From Acidobacteriota bacterium (GTDB lineage Bacteria > Acidobacteriota > Terriglobia > Terriglobales > Acidobacteriaceae), in assembly GCA_003225075.1 (NCBI GenBank), contig QIAP01000070.1:1-34790 (forward strand): a stretch of DNA of 34,790 bases. The letters are read 5' to 3'. Shown in pieces: positions 25,678 through 34,138 of the stretch (positions within the stretch are counted from its first letter, which is position 1; each line of letters begins with the position of its first letter). The notes under the pieces are model-generated. The model worked only from the letters and a program-made list of their open reading frames with translations, was not told the origin of the DNA and did no database searches. The position numbers and the translations under genes are program-made.

Positions 25678-27762
25678 CTAGCGCGATTTAGCAACCAGTT
25701 CTCTAGCTGCCGCTAGAACCGCGTCGGGGGTGAACCCGAATTTCTTCTGTAATTCTTTCAAGGGCGCCGAAGCTCCAAAAGTGCGCATGCCGATCACACG
25801 ACCCTTAAATCCCACATACGGTGACCAACCGAAGGTGGACGCCTGTTCGACCGCAATCCTGGCGGTAATTTCCGGGGGCAGAACCTTGTCCCGATAACTC
25901 TGGTCCTGGTGCTCAAAGAGGTCCCAGGAAGGCATGCTCACTACTCGCGCCTTTATTCCGTCCGTCTTGAGTTTTTCATAAGCGTCAACGCACAAAGAAA
26001 CTTCGCTGCCCGTCCCGATCAGAATGACTTGCGGCTTCGCGTCCGGAGCATCCGCCAGGATATAAGCACCCTTAGCCACTCCGGATGCCGCCGCATACTT
26101 GGACCGATCAAGTGTCGGTACTGCCTGCCGGGTGAGCACCAGAGCTGCCGGCTCGTGATGCAATTGCATGATAACTTTCCAGGCTTCCACCACTTCATTA
26201 GCATCGGCCGGGCGCATCGTCATCAAACCCGGAACGGCTCGCAAGGAAGCTAATTGTTCAATGGGCTGATGTGTGGGGCCGTCCTCTCCCAGACCGATGG
26301 AATCATGAGTGAACACGTAAATGACTGGAATCTCCATAAGCGCGGCCAGTCGTATGGGAGGCTTCATATAATCGCTAAAAATCAGAAAGGTGGATCCATA
26401 CGGCCGCACTTTGGCTAATGACATCCCATTCACAGCCGCTCCCATAGCATGTTCACGGATGCCAAAATGAAAATTCCTGCCCGAATAATTATCGGCCTCG
26501 AAGTCACCTGCCCCCTCAAACGTGAGACGCGTTTTGGTCGAGGGAAACAAGTCAGCGGCTCCTCCCATTAGCCAGGGAGTATTCTTGGCCAGCACATTAA
26601 GCACCTTGCCCGATGATTCGCGTGTCGCCAAGCCTTTCGCGTCAGCTGGGAACGTGGGCAGATTCTTGTCCCAACCCTCCGGAAGCTGGCGATGCTGCAT
26701 TCTCTGCAAATGGTCAGCGCGATTAGAATATTTCTTGCCGTATTGAGCGAACCGCTTCATCCACTGCTCGCGTAATTCATGCCCACGCTTGCCGATGCCT
26801 TCTTTGAAATGATCCTGGACGCCCTCGGGTACTAGAAACTTGGCATCCTCGGGCCAGCCATAATTACGTTTGGCAAGCCGGATCTCATCTTCGCCCAATG
26901 GTTCACCGTGGGCGGCGCTAGTATCCTGCTTGTTCGGGGCGCCGTACGCGATATGAGTGTCGACGATTATCAACGTTGGACGGTCCTTCGTTTCCAAAAA
27001 ACACTGATATGCCTTCGCCAGCATCTCCAAATCGTTTGCATCGCCCACGCGAGTCACATTCCAGCCATACCCAAGGAAACGTGTCGCCACGTCTTCACTG
27101 AAAGCCAGTTCCGTATGCCCTTCAATCGTGATTCGATTGTTGTCATAGATCCAGCATAGATTCGAAAGCTTCAGGTGCCCGGCAAGCGAAGCCGCTTCAC
27201 TCGAAACCCCTTCCATCATGTCGCCGTCACCGCAGATGGCGTAGACGTTGTAATTGAACATCTCAAAATCAGGACGATTAAAATACTGCGCCAGCCATCG
27301 CCCGGCCATTGCCATTCCAACACCGGTAGCTACCCCTTGACCCAACGGCCCAGTAGTAGTTTCAACTCCGGAGGTTAATCGGTACTCCGGATGGCCAGGA
27401 CTCTTGCTCCCCAGTTGCCGGAAGTTCTTGATGTCTTCGAGAGAAACAGCAGGCTCACCCAGGCGTTCATATTTAGGATTCACGGCGCGCACGCCAGAAA
27501 GATAAAGGAGCGAGTACAACAACATTGACGCGTGCCCGTTGGAAAGGATGAAGCGGTCACGGTTGGGCCAGATGGGATCTTCAGGATCAAAGCGAAGGAA
27601 TTGCTGCCACAGAGTGTAAGCCACTGGTGCTAGCGCCATCGGCGTGCCTGGATGGCCGGAGTTGGCCTTCTGCACTGCATCCATCGCCAGAGTGCGAATT
27701 GTATTAATGGAGAGAGTATCCAACTGCTGGCTCGTCACCAACGGGTATTCCCTTACTGCCAC
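25678..27762 (-). CDS. tkt: Transketolase
   Basis: A thiamine-diphosphate enzyme that transfers two-carbon units in the non-oxidative pentose phosphate pathway. The 694-residue product has the N-terminal LAMDAVQKANSGHPGTPMALAP, the ThDP motif GDGDMMEGVSSEA followed by CWIYDNNRITIEG, and the C-terminal half with FGIREHAMGAAVNGM, where the Glu is the catalytic glutamate, and EDGPTHQPIEQLASLRAVPG. The start is GTG at 27762 with a strong AAGGAGG ribosome binding site; no in-frame ATG lies nearby. First gene of the six-gene operon. The 284-nt upstream gap to the PilZ gene shows no clear promoter box. Confidence 0.97.
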   Translation of the reverse strand: MAVREYPLVTSQQLDTLSINTIRTLAMDAVQKANSGHPGTPMALAPVAYTLWQQFLRFDPEDPIWPNRDRFILSNGHASMLLYSLLYLSGVRAVNPKYERLGEPAVSLEDIKNFRQLGSKSPGHPEYRLTSGVETTTGPLGQGVATGVGMAMAGRWLAQYFNRPDFEMFNYNVYAICGDGDMMEGVSSEAASLAGHLKLSNLCWIYDNNRITIEGHTELAFSEDVATRFLGYGWNVTRVGDANDLEMLAKAYQCFLETKDRPTLIIVDTHIAYGAPNKQDTSAAHGEPLGEDEIRLAKRNYGWPEDAKFLVPEGVQDHFKEGIGKRGHELREQWMKRFAQYGKKYSNRADHLQRMQHRQLPEGWDKNLPTFPADAKGLATRESSGKVLNVLAKNTPWLMGGAADLFPSTKTRLTFEGAGDFEADNYSGRNFHFGIREHAMGAAVNGMSLAKVRPYGSTFLIFSDYMKPPIRLAALMEIPVIYVFTHDSIGLGEDGPTHQPIEQLASLRAVPGLMTMRPADANEVVEAWKVIMQLHHEPAALVLTRQAVPTLDRSKYAAASGVAKGAYILADAPDAKPQVILIGTGSEVSLCVDAYEKLKTDGIKARVVSMPSWDLFEHQDQSYRDKVLPPEITARIAVEQASTFGWSPYVGFKGRVIGMRTFGASAPLKELQKKFGFTPDAVLAAARELVAKSR

Positions 27763-28046
27763 TCCGTCCTCCTTCGTGATTTCGCTTGCAGTTTCCCGGC
27801 TAAATCACTTCAATCTTACGCGTTGTGCGGCTACCGTCTGTTTAGATGAACCACATGCAGAATGGCTTCAAGGGTTTCACCTGAAGCAGAAAGTGTACAA
27901 CTTCTCGCGTATGGGCGCTCTCGCCGCCAGGACTATGCGCGCGCCGGTGTGTGGGAAGCTGCGAATGATGGCGTCGAAGGCGAAACGGTCAGGAAAGCCT
28001 AGAAGAGAGCACGAGGTTGTAGGCGGGAATTATTCGGGTGGGACTT

Positions 28047-28712
28047 TTAGCGCTTCATTTGCGCGAGGTAGCCATGCTCAATGTTGTATCCCTTGGTCGT
28101 GCCTTCGACAAATTTCAAGAATTGCCGCAGGCTTTCGCGTTCTGGGGTTTGTAGACTCGCGAATCGCACGCGCACTCCAAAACAAGGTTTGCTCTGGGTA
28201 ACAATGCCATTCAATATGATTCCCTTGACCCAGATCTTGCCATTAGCAACCCACAGACCGATTTCCACTTCCATTCCTGGCTTTACCGGTGAAACTGTCT
28301 CCACAAAGCAGCCACCGAGGCTGGTATTAGAAAGGTTCCCCCAAACCGGCGCATCCGTGCCAGACACTTTCAATTCCACAGCAACGAAGCACTTAATGCG
28401 AGGATAGCTGCGGCGATCCTGACCCCATGACGGAGTGAAGATATCAGGTTCAAAGGGGGGTATGGTGGAGGTTGCTTCAGGTCCCATCGGCACTGAGTGG
28501 GCGCTTGATCCAGCTCCCGCGGCCGCCGCAGATTTGTGCGGAACTCCACTCTTAATATCTCGCATCGCAGCCAGCAGCGCCTGCTCCCGTTTATCCGGCG
28601 GAGCTTCCCGGTAGGTTTGCAGCAGCTTGCCCAAATGACTAATCAGATCGGGATCAGTAAGGAGTCGCGTCCAATCTGTTGAGGTCGTAGCGCTCGTTTT
28701 AGGATTGCTCAT
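28047..28712 (-). CDS. PilZ-domain (cyclic-di-GMP binding) protein
   Basis: A 221-residue protein. The C-terminal half (about 98-210) is a PilZ domain with the RxxxR motif in DRRSYPRIKC (R101 and R105) and the N-x-S-x-x-G motif NTSLGG (129-134), the two elements that bind cyclic di-GMP. The N-terminal half is a charged helical segment and a low-complexity linker (SAAAAGAGSS). It could be an effector for pilus or surface behaviour. It is not close to the pilus genes here (over 14 kb away), so no operon link is implied. ATG 28712. Confidence 0.88.
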   Translation of the reverse strand: MSNPKTSATTSTDWTRLLTDPDLISHLGKLLQTYREAPPDKREQALLAAMRDIKSGVPHKSAAAAGAGSSAHSVPMGPEATSTIPPFEPDIFTPSWGQDRRSYPRIKCFVAVELKVSGTDAPVWGNLSNTSLGGCFVETVSPVKPGMEVEIGLWVANGKIWVKGIILNGIVTQSKPCFGVRVRFASLQTPERESLRQFLKFVEGTTKGYNIEHGYLAQMKR

Positions 28713-28917
28713 AGTCAGCGGGCATCCTCATGCAAACAAACATTGCCGTTCGCACCTTTAGATTGAGCCATAGATAACGGTTTGGGCAAGATGACGGAAG
28801 TGACCATCGTAAGTAATCAGCCGGAGATTACCAGCAATTGCCTCTCACCCTTAAACTGACCAAACCAAGGATTTCTTGCAACCCCGCCACGTCATTCAGG
28901 GTCGAATTTGAGTTAGA

Positions 28918-29238
28918 TCAGCTGGTGCTTTCCTGTGCGGCAGTTCCAAATTTCCATTTGCTCACCGCGTTCACCGCTGCCTGTGCCAGCACTGGATGTC
29001 CGCCCATGATCTTCGTCGATTTGACGGCGCCATTGGGTGCAATGATGGCTTGCACCCTCACCGTGCCGCGAATGGCCATTTTTTTGGCCAGTTCGGGATA
29101 TACGGGAATAACCTTTGTTATCAGCTTTCGATCGCTTGGAGCATTCTGCTGTTGGCCGAGAGCGACCGGCTGGACTTGCACAAAACCTGCGGCTACAACT
29201 ATAAGCAGCGGAATTGTCAGCCTACGTCGCATCTCCAA
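28918..29238 (-). CDS. Small periplasmic TonB C-terminal-domain protein, probably truncated at its C-terminus
   Basis: A 106-residue protein with a signal peptide (RRLTIPLLIVVAAGFVQVQPVALG) and a TonB C-terminal (energy-transducer) fold: KVIPVYPELAKKMAIRGTVRVQAIIAPNGAVKSTKIMGGHPVLAQAAVNAVSKWKF in overlapping pieces, which includes the typical YP-x(5)-A-x(4)-G-x-V signature. It ends at QESTS, before the last beta strand. In the neighbouring frame the missing end can still be read as LI-stop-LKFDPE, so a frameshift plus a Gln-to-stop change appear to have removed the final strand. It is divergent from tolC. It lacks the usual long proline-rich linker, so it is not a complete TonB. Confidence 0.78.
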   Translation of the reverse strand: MEMRRRLTIPLLIVVAAGFVQVQPVALGQQQNAPSDRKLITKVIPVYPELAKKMAIRGTVRVQAIIAPNGAVKSTKIMGGHPVLAQAAVNAVSKWKFGTAAQESTS

Positions 29239-29442
29239 AAAGTCACCGCCAAAACTACTTTAAGTTCAAGTCGGTACCTTGCAGAAGATACCCAAAGTAA
29301 TCGCCGTGAGGACACATTCGGGACTGCTTAAGACGTCTGAACTTTCTTAAGATGCCGGGCCGTCCGCTAGCTCGCCCAGGTGAAAGCGCGTCGCTTTTAA
29401 TTGATTTGCAACTCCCAAACGCTGAATCGAATCAACATACCC

Positions 29443-30963
29443 ATGTCAAGGTGTGACTTGAAGACAGGCAGCTCGCGGAGTGCGGAAAGAAAAACCAGTT
29501 TTCGGTCGGTGCCTCACCAGCTTCAAGACTGCCGGTTTTACAGATCTGTGGCATTCGTCCTCAGCGTTGCAATAGGGACACTAATTTCCGCTTTCGCCCA
29601 GGTTTCACTTCCGTCCACGAGTTATCAGTCGCCGGCGCCTAATGGAGTTTACGCGGCTCAGAGTTCTCTTTCCGGCAGCGTGCCCGACGCTCACCTCACG
29701 CCTGGTGTTCTTCCGCTTTCTTTCTCAGATGCCATACGGCGCGGTCTGAAGCAGAACCTCGGCGTCCTGCTGGCTGGCGAAAACACGCTGGCGGCACGAG
29801 GACTAAAATGGAAAGAACTCAGCGACCTGCTGCCCAACGTCACTACTCGGACGACGGAGACTGTGCAGCAACAGTCGCTGGCGGCTCTAGGATTCAAACT
29901 TCCCAACCTGCCTAGCGTAATTGGACCATTCAACTATTTCGATGCCCGTGCTTACTGGACGCAGTCCTTATTCAATTTGAAGTACATCGATCAGGAACGC
30001 TCCGCCGCGCAGAGGCTCAAAGCTGCCGAATACGACTATCACGATAGTCGCGAGCTGGTTGTGCTTGCCGTCGGCAACAGCTACCTACAGGCCCTGGCAG
30101 GAGCAGCCCGTGTGGAGACTGCGGAAGCGCAAGTAAGAACCGCTCAGGCCCTCTACGACAAGGCAGCAGATCAGCAAAAGGCCGGTGTCGCTCCGGCTAT
30201 AGATTCCTTACGGGCACGGGTGGAATTGCAAGCTCGTCAACAGCAATTTATCGTCGCGCGCAACGATTACGCCAAACAGAAATTGGCGCTGTCGCGCGTG
30301 ATTGGACTTCCTCTGGGACAACAATTTGACCTTACTGACAAAATTCCTTACGAGCCTTTGTCGGCGCCCGACCTCGATGAAAGTCTCCGCCGTGCATACA
30401 GTTCGAGATCTGATTATCAGGCGGCGCTGGCTCAGTTTCGTGGCGCAGAGCTGGCCCGCAAAGCCGCCGCCGCCGGGTACTTTCCCAGCCTTGATATGGA
30501 AGCGGACTACGGCGATATCGGCATCAATCCCGCTACCTCGAACGGTACTTTTCACCTGGCTGGCACGCTGACCATTCCAGTATTTCAGGGAGGCCGGGTG
30601 CACGCTGACGTTCTACAATCCGAGGCCACGCTCCGCCAGCAGCGATCGCAATTGGACGATCTTCGCGGACGCATAGATAATGAGGTTCGCACTTCGCTGC
30701 TTGATCTTGCGGCCGCCGCCGACCAGGTGGAAGTTGCACGCAGTTCCGTTGACCTGGCCCAGCAGACTCTTACCCAGGCTCAGGATCGCTTTGCTGCCGG
30801 AGTCGTGGATAATCTCGAAGTCATTCAGGCGCAGGAGGCGCTTGCCAGCGCGAACGACAATTACATATCCAGTCTCTACGGGCACAATCTGGCAAAAGTT
30901 TCTTACGCTCGAGCCATCGGCTACGCGGAACAAGGCGTAAAGCAATATCTGAAAGGCAAGTAG
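29443..30963 (+). CDS. TolC-family outer-membrane efflux channel
   Basis: An outer-membrane factor of about 506 residues. It has a long N-terminal positive region and a hydrophobic signal (VAFVLSVAIGTLISAFA), then two OEP repeats. PLSFSDAIRRGLKQNLGVLL marks the start of the family domain, YWTQSLFNLKYIDQERSAAQ lies in the first strand-helix unit, and GTLTIPVFQGGRVHADVLQSEA begins the second, each followed by long Ala- and Gln-rich helices. ATG 29443 is chosen over an in-frame TTG at 29401. The HlyD-type adaptor gene starts 2 nt after the stop, so they form an operon. Forms the exit duct of a tripartite pump. Confidence 0.93.
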   Translation: MSRCDLKTGSSRSAERKTSFRSVPHQLQDCRFYRSVAFVLSVAIGTLISAFAQVSLPSTSYQSPAPNGVYAAQSSLSGSVPDAHLTPGVLPLSFSDAIRRGLKQNLGVLLAGENTLAARGLKWKELSDLLPNVTTRTTETVQQQSLAALGFKLPNLPSVIGPFNYFDARAYWTQSLFNLKYIDQERSAAQRLKAAEYDYHDSRELVVLAVGNSYLQALAGAARVETAEAQVRTAQALYDKAADQQKAGVAPAIDSLRARVELQARQQQFIVARNDYAKQKLALSRVIGLPLGQQFDLTDKIPYEPLSAPDLDESLRRAYSSRSDYQAALAQFRGAELARKAAAAGYFPSLDMEADYGDIGINPATSNGTFHLAGTLTIPVFQGGRVHADVLQSEATLRQQRSQLDDLRGRIDNEVRTSLLDLAAAADQVEVARSSVDLAQQTLTQAQDRFAAGVVDNLEVIQAQEALASANDNYISSLYGHNLAKVSYARAIGYAEQGVKQYLKGK

Positions 30964-30965
30964 AC

Positions 30966-32234
30966 ATGGAGCAGACCACTAAGACTCTGCCGGAAGAACG
31001 AATCGAGGAGAGAGACAGCCCGGCCCGCACCACGACCCCGACTAGAGATTTTCGCCTCAGGCGATCCGCCTGGAACAATCCACGGGTCAGACTGGGCGTC
31101 GTGATCGGAAGCCTGATCGTCGTGGTTGCCGCCCTGCTGTTGTGGCGTTATTTCAGCAGCTATGAGTCCACTGATGACGCTCAGATTGACGGCCACGTTA
31201 ACTCCATCAGCGCTCGTATTTCCGGCCATGTCGCCAAATTGAATGTGACCGACAATCAATATGTACAAGCGGGCACAGTGCTGGTCGAGATTGATCCGAC
31301 CGACTACCAGCTTGCAGTCGATCGTGCACGGGCTGATTATGAGGATGCACAAGCCGCCGCCCACGCCGCCACGGAAAATGTGCCCATGACCTCTATCAGC
31401 ACTACCAGCCAACTTAGCAGTTCCCAAGCGGACGTGGAAAACGCCCGCGCCGGTATTAATGCTGCCAAGCAACAGTTCATGGCCGCCAAAGCTCAGCTGC
31501 AACAAGCCGAAGCCAACAATGCCAAAGCTCAAAACGATCTGGCGCGTTACAAACAGCTCGTGGACAAGCAGGAGATTTCACTTCAGCAATACGACCAGGC
31601 AGTGGCGAACGCGAGGGCGAGTGCCGCGGCGGTTGAGGCCGCTCGCGCTGCTGCTAATGCCGCAGAACAGCAGGTTACCCAGGCGGAAGGCAAGTTGGCC
31701 CAGGCTCAAGCCGGATTGCAGTCGGCCCATACTGCCCCGCAGCAAATGGCGGTCATGCGCTCGCGTTCTCAATCGGCCCAGGCGAATGTCGCAAGAAAGA
31801 AGGCCGACCTGGAGCAGGCCCAGCTCAACCTGCAATACACAAAGGTTGTTGCTCCTGTCACTGGAGTAGTCAGCAACCGAACGGTTGAAGTTGGCCAGAA
31901 TGTGCAACCTGGTCAGGAACTCATGAAGATAATTCCGCTCGAAGACCTTTGGGTGACTGCGAACTACAAGGAGACGCAACTTCGGAAAATGAGAGTTGGT
32001 CAGAGGGCCACCATCTCAGTGGATGCGACCGGCAAGACCTACAAAGGTCACGTGGACAGCATTGCCGGCGCCAGCGGCGCTCGCTTCAGCTTGCTCCCGC
32101 CGGAGAACGCCACCGGCAACTACGTGAAGGTAGTGCAGCGCATTCCGGTTAAGATAGTGTTCGAGCCGGGGGAGACGAAAGGTCACGACTTGCGTCCGGG
32201 AATGTCGTGCGAGTCCAAAGTTTGGATCCGATGA
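30966..32234 (+). CDS. HlyD/EmrA-family periplasmic adaptor (membrane fusion) protein
   Basis: A 422-residue adaptor. It has a cytoplasmic tail of about 40 residues, a membrane anchor at 42-60 (LGVVIGSLIVVVAALLLW), the EmrA-like TDDAQIDGHV at 69-78, and a first lipoyl half (ISGHVAKLNVTDNQYVQAG). A long Ala- and Gln-rich coiled coil covers about 110-290, then the second lipoyl half and beta-barrel (YTKVVAPVTGVVSNRTVEVG and later). The signature VEIDPTDYQLAVDRA is typical of EmrA. It sits 2 nt after tolC and overlaps the next gene by 4 bp. No inner-membrane MFS or RND partner is encoded here. Confidence 0.93.
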   Translation: MEQTTKTLPEERIEERDSPARTTTPTRDFRLRRSAWNNPRVRLGVVIGSLIVVVAALLLWRYFSSYESTDDAQIDGHVNSISARISGHVAKLNVTDNQYVQAGTVLVEIDPTDYQLAVDRARADYEDAQAAAHAATENVPMTSISTTSQLSSSQADVENARAGINAAKQQFMAAKAQLQQAEANNAKAQNDLARYKQLVDKQEISLQQYDQAVANARASAAAVEAARAAANAAEQQVTQAEGKLAQAQAGLQSAHTAPQQMAVMRSRSQSAQANVARKKADLEQAQLNLQYTKVVAPVTGVVSNRTVEVGQNVQPGQELMKIIPLEDLWVTANYKETQLRKMRVGQRATISVDATGKTYKGHVDSIAGASGARFSLLPPENATGNYVKVVQRIPVKIVFEPGETKGHDLRPGMSCESKVWIR

Positions 32235-32893
32235 GCACTTTCCGCATCATCACCGTCGAACGAGAATTTGGCAGTGGGGGGGGCGCCATTGCTACCCAAA
32301 TTGCCGATAGGCTCAGTTGGAAACTCTGGGACCAGGCTTTGACCCAGGAAATTGCTCGGATAGCCAAGGTGGATTGCTCGGCTGTCGAGCGCTGTGAAGA
32401 ACGACTGGACGGCAGACTGCACCGTTTGGCGAAGGCATTCTGGCGTGGCAGTTATGAGCCGCGTGCGCTGCTTACCGACGCGCAAACTTTTGACGCAGAC
32501 TGCATGGTCTCAACCATGCAACAAATTATGGAAAGAATTGCCGAGCAAGGCCAGGCGGTCGTCGTGGGCCGTGGCGCTCCCTATTTCTTGAGAGAGCGCG
32601 AGGATACTTTTCGCCTCTTTGTATACGCGCCCACCGCAGAGAAAATTCGGCGGCTGCGTGAATTAGGAAAGAGTGAGCACGAGGCCGAGGAGCTGGTAGA
32701 AAGCGTAGACCGCGATCGCATCGCGTATGTGAAGCATTACTTCGATGCCGACTGGCCCACACGTTCCCTCTATCACCTCATGATCAACACCTCTATGGGC
32801 GACGAAAACGTGATCGCCACCGTCTTGAATAGCATGCGTCTTCTGGAAGAGAAATCCGCCGGCAAAACTTCCCAGTTGCGAGGGGTGTTGTAG
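32231..32893 (+). CDS. Cytidylate kinase-like family protein
   Basis: A 220-residue protein of the cytidylate kinase-like group. The N-terminal ITVEREFGSGGGAIATQIADRL holds a modified P-loop (FGSGGGxIA), as in this family, which often departs from GxxxxGK. AEQGQAVVVGRGAPYFL and the lid-like region RDRIAYVKHYFDADWPTRSLYHLMINTS follow, the last matching the family's C-terminal DxxxYHLVINTS pattern. It overlaps the adaptor by ATGA. Whether it phosphorylates CMP is not shown. Its coupling to an efflux adaptor is unusual and may be only transcriptional. Confidence 0.88.
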   Translation: MSTFRIITVEREFGSGGGAIATQIADRLSWKLWDQALTQEIARIAKVDCSAVERCEERLDGRLHRLAKAFWRGSYEPRALLTDAQTFDADCMVSTMQQIMERIAEQGQAVVVGRGAPYFLREREDTFRLFVYAPTAEKIRRLRELGKSEHEAEELVESVDRDRIAYVKHYFDADWPTRSLYHLMINTSMGDENVIATVLNSMRLLEEKSAGKTSQLRGVL

Positions 32894-32914
32894 GAATCGG
32901 AATTACTGAAAAGC

Positions 32915-32947
32915 TGGTGCGCCCGGAGAGATTCGAACTCCCGACCT
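32915..32947 (-). other. 3' fragment of a tRNA gene (T arm, acceptor 3' strand and CCA)
   Basis: The minus strand contains AGGTCGGGAGTTCGAATCTC followed by TCCGGGCGCACCA, which is a T arm (GGGAG/CTCTC stem, TTCGAAT loop), a 3' acceptor strand CGGGCGC, a discriminator base A and CCA. The matching 5' acceptor GCGCCCG, D arm and a correct anticodon arm are absent from the preceding sequence (to about 33050). It resembles the 3' end of tRNA-Arg. A 3' tRNA segment with no 5' part is what integration leaves at one end of an element, but no integrase is visible within the window. Confidence 0.7.
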
Positions 32948-33256
32948 ATTGCTCCGGAGTTATTCTCAAGAGATTTGGGACCTGTTTGCAGGCAGTAGTA
33001 AGTGGTTGGAGGTGTTAGTTCCGTATTCGATTTTGCCGACGCGATACCAGCCCATCTAAACCGGTAGTCCATACAGCAGCCGCTACATTCCTCCAGTCCA
33101 CTCGAAATGATCCGGTGGCATTTCCCCACTGGCAGAGGTTCTGGCTACATCCTAGCCGGGTGGCCTTTTCTACAGAAAAGGGGGTCATCTGGCGCACGAT
33201 TTTAAAAATTCAGGAAATGGCATACCGGGCCGAAATGTACGTCCTGGCGAGAGACG
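32948..33256. other. Intergenic stretch beyond the tRNA fragment
   Basis: No supported gene. The region holds a near-palindrome around ATTGCTCCGGAGTTATT (about 32948-32964) and a perfect 8-bp inverted repeat CCTTTTCT-AC-AGAAAAGG at 33164-33181. An open frame on the minus strand crosses the tRNA fragment and gives only translated tRNA, so I do not call it. Confidence 0.4.
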
Positions 33257-33745
33257 TTAGCGCAGCGACGGGTGGGCTTTCCAGAGGTACATCAGCAACA
33301 TTAGCGGCAGCATCATGACGACAATAGCGGCGGCTCCCAGGGCGAACAGAAATAGCCAATCGCGCCATCTGTGAGTGCGGGGTTGTGCTTGTTCCCGAAC
33401 GAGAAGATTAAAGTTCCGACGATTCGACTTCCAAACCACGTGAGCGAGGTCTCCGATAATTGGAATAGTCCCGATAGCGGTTTCCAGGAATACGTTGGCG
33501 ACCATGCGTGTGAGCGTGATTCGAGCCGCACCGCGCCTCCATGCGGCGAAGATAATGAGGAGTGAGGCCACACCTGCGAGCGCATCTCCAACTCCGGGAA
33601 TCCATCCAATTATTGCGTCCAACCCGAAACGGATGCCGGTTCCCGGAAGGCGGAACATGTCGTCAAGCACAGAGGCGAGGTAGTTCAAATGCTCGTTTGA
33701 GCTACTCGGAGAAATGCCAACAGGGGGCAGCACTTCGCCACTCAC
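33257..33745 (-). CDS. DUF4112-domain membrane protein
   Basis: A 162-residue protein of unknown function. The DUF4112 pattern is clear: LASVLDDMFRLPGTGIRFGLDAIIGWIPGVGDALAG (about 24-60 read in pieces), then a membrane segment (VASLLIIFAAW), ETAIGTIPIIGDLAHVVWKSNRRNFNLL, and a C-terminal hairpin of membrane segments (FALGAAAIVVMMLPLMLLMYLW). The start is GTG at 33745 because the frame has no earlier ATG. The gene is alone, convergent with the cytidylate kinase-like gene. Confidence 0.87.
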   Translation of the reverse strand: MSGEVLPPVGISPSSSNEHLNYLASVLDDMFRLPGTGIRFGLDAIIGWIPGVGDALAGVASLLIIFAAWRRGAARITLTRMVANVFLETAIGTIPIIGDLAHVVWKSNRRNFNLLVREQAQPRTHRWRDWLFLFALGAAAIVVMMLPLMLLMYLWKAHPSLR

Positions 33746-34138
33746 CGCTCGTGTTTGATCGTCACGGCCATTGTGCGGATCACCTAGCCTGTGGGCACAT
33801 TCTGGAAGCTTTAGACGACGCTTGGCGGGTTCAGGTTTCCTACGGTCGGTCAGCCCAATAGTGACGGATCGTCGGAAGTCGCCGCTTGAATTTAGGAACT
33901 AAGGTTCTAATGGGTTCTGTTATCCGGCGAAGCGGGAGTGGAGAATTCTTTAGTATCAGCCTTAGAAGCCCCCTTTACAGACATCCCCGAATAGCATCCC
34001 CGCTTCTGTTGACTCTGCCCGCGCATCCCCTCTAACATGTGGTTTCGGGTTACCGCTTCATCGAGAAGTTTGGGATCATCTCTCCTAACCTCGATGCATT
34101 TGTGTTTCAGCAAGCATCTTTCCCAGAAGGAGACTCCC
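33746..34138. other. Divergent intergenic region
   Basis: Nearly 400 bp between the DUF4112 gene and the secreted repeat protein, which are transcribed in opposite directions. Apart from the ribosome binding site of the right-hand gene (AGAAGGAG just before 34139) I see no convincing gene, promoter pair, hairpin terminator or repeat. An open minus-strand frame here overlaps the signal peptide of the right-hand gene and is probably chance. Confidence 0.4.

Noticed and set aside
27644-28201. A 185-codon plus-strand frame crossing the tkt start and the end of the PilZ gene
   Set aside because: It overlaps two convincing genes and their gap, has no plausible ribosome binding site and no family resemblance.
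32773-33129. A minus-strand frame of 118 codons across the tRNA fragment
   Set aside because: The part GREFESLRAHQ is translated tRNA 3' sequence, and the frame also overlaps the kinase-like gene. I could not recognise integrase residues in it.
33164-33181. Inverted repeat CCTTTTCT-AC-AGAAAAGG
   Set aside because: A 2-nt loop is poor for a terminator and there is no T run at the correct side; nearby genes do not end here.
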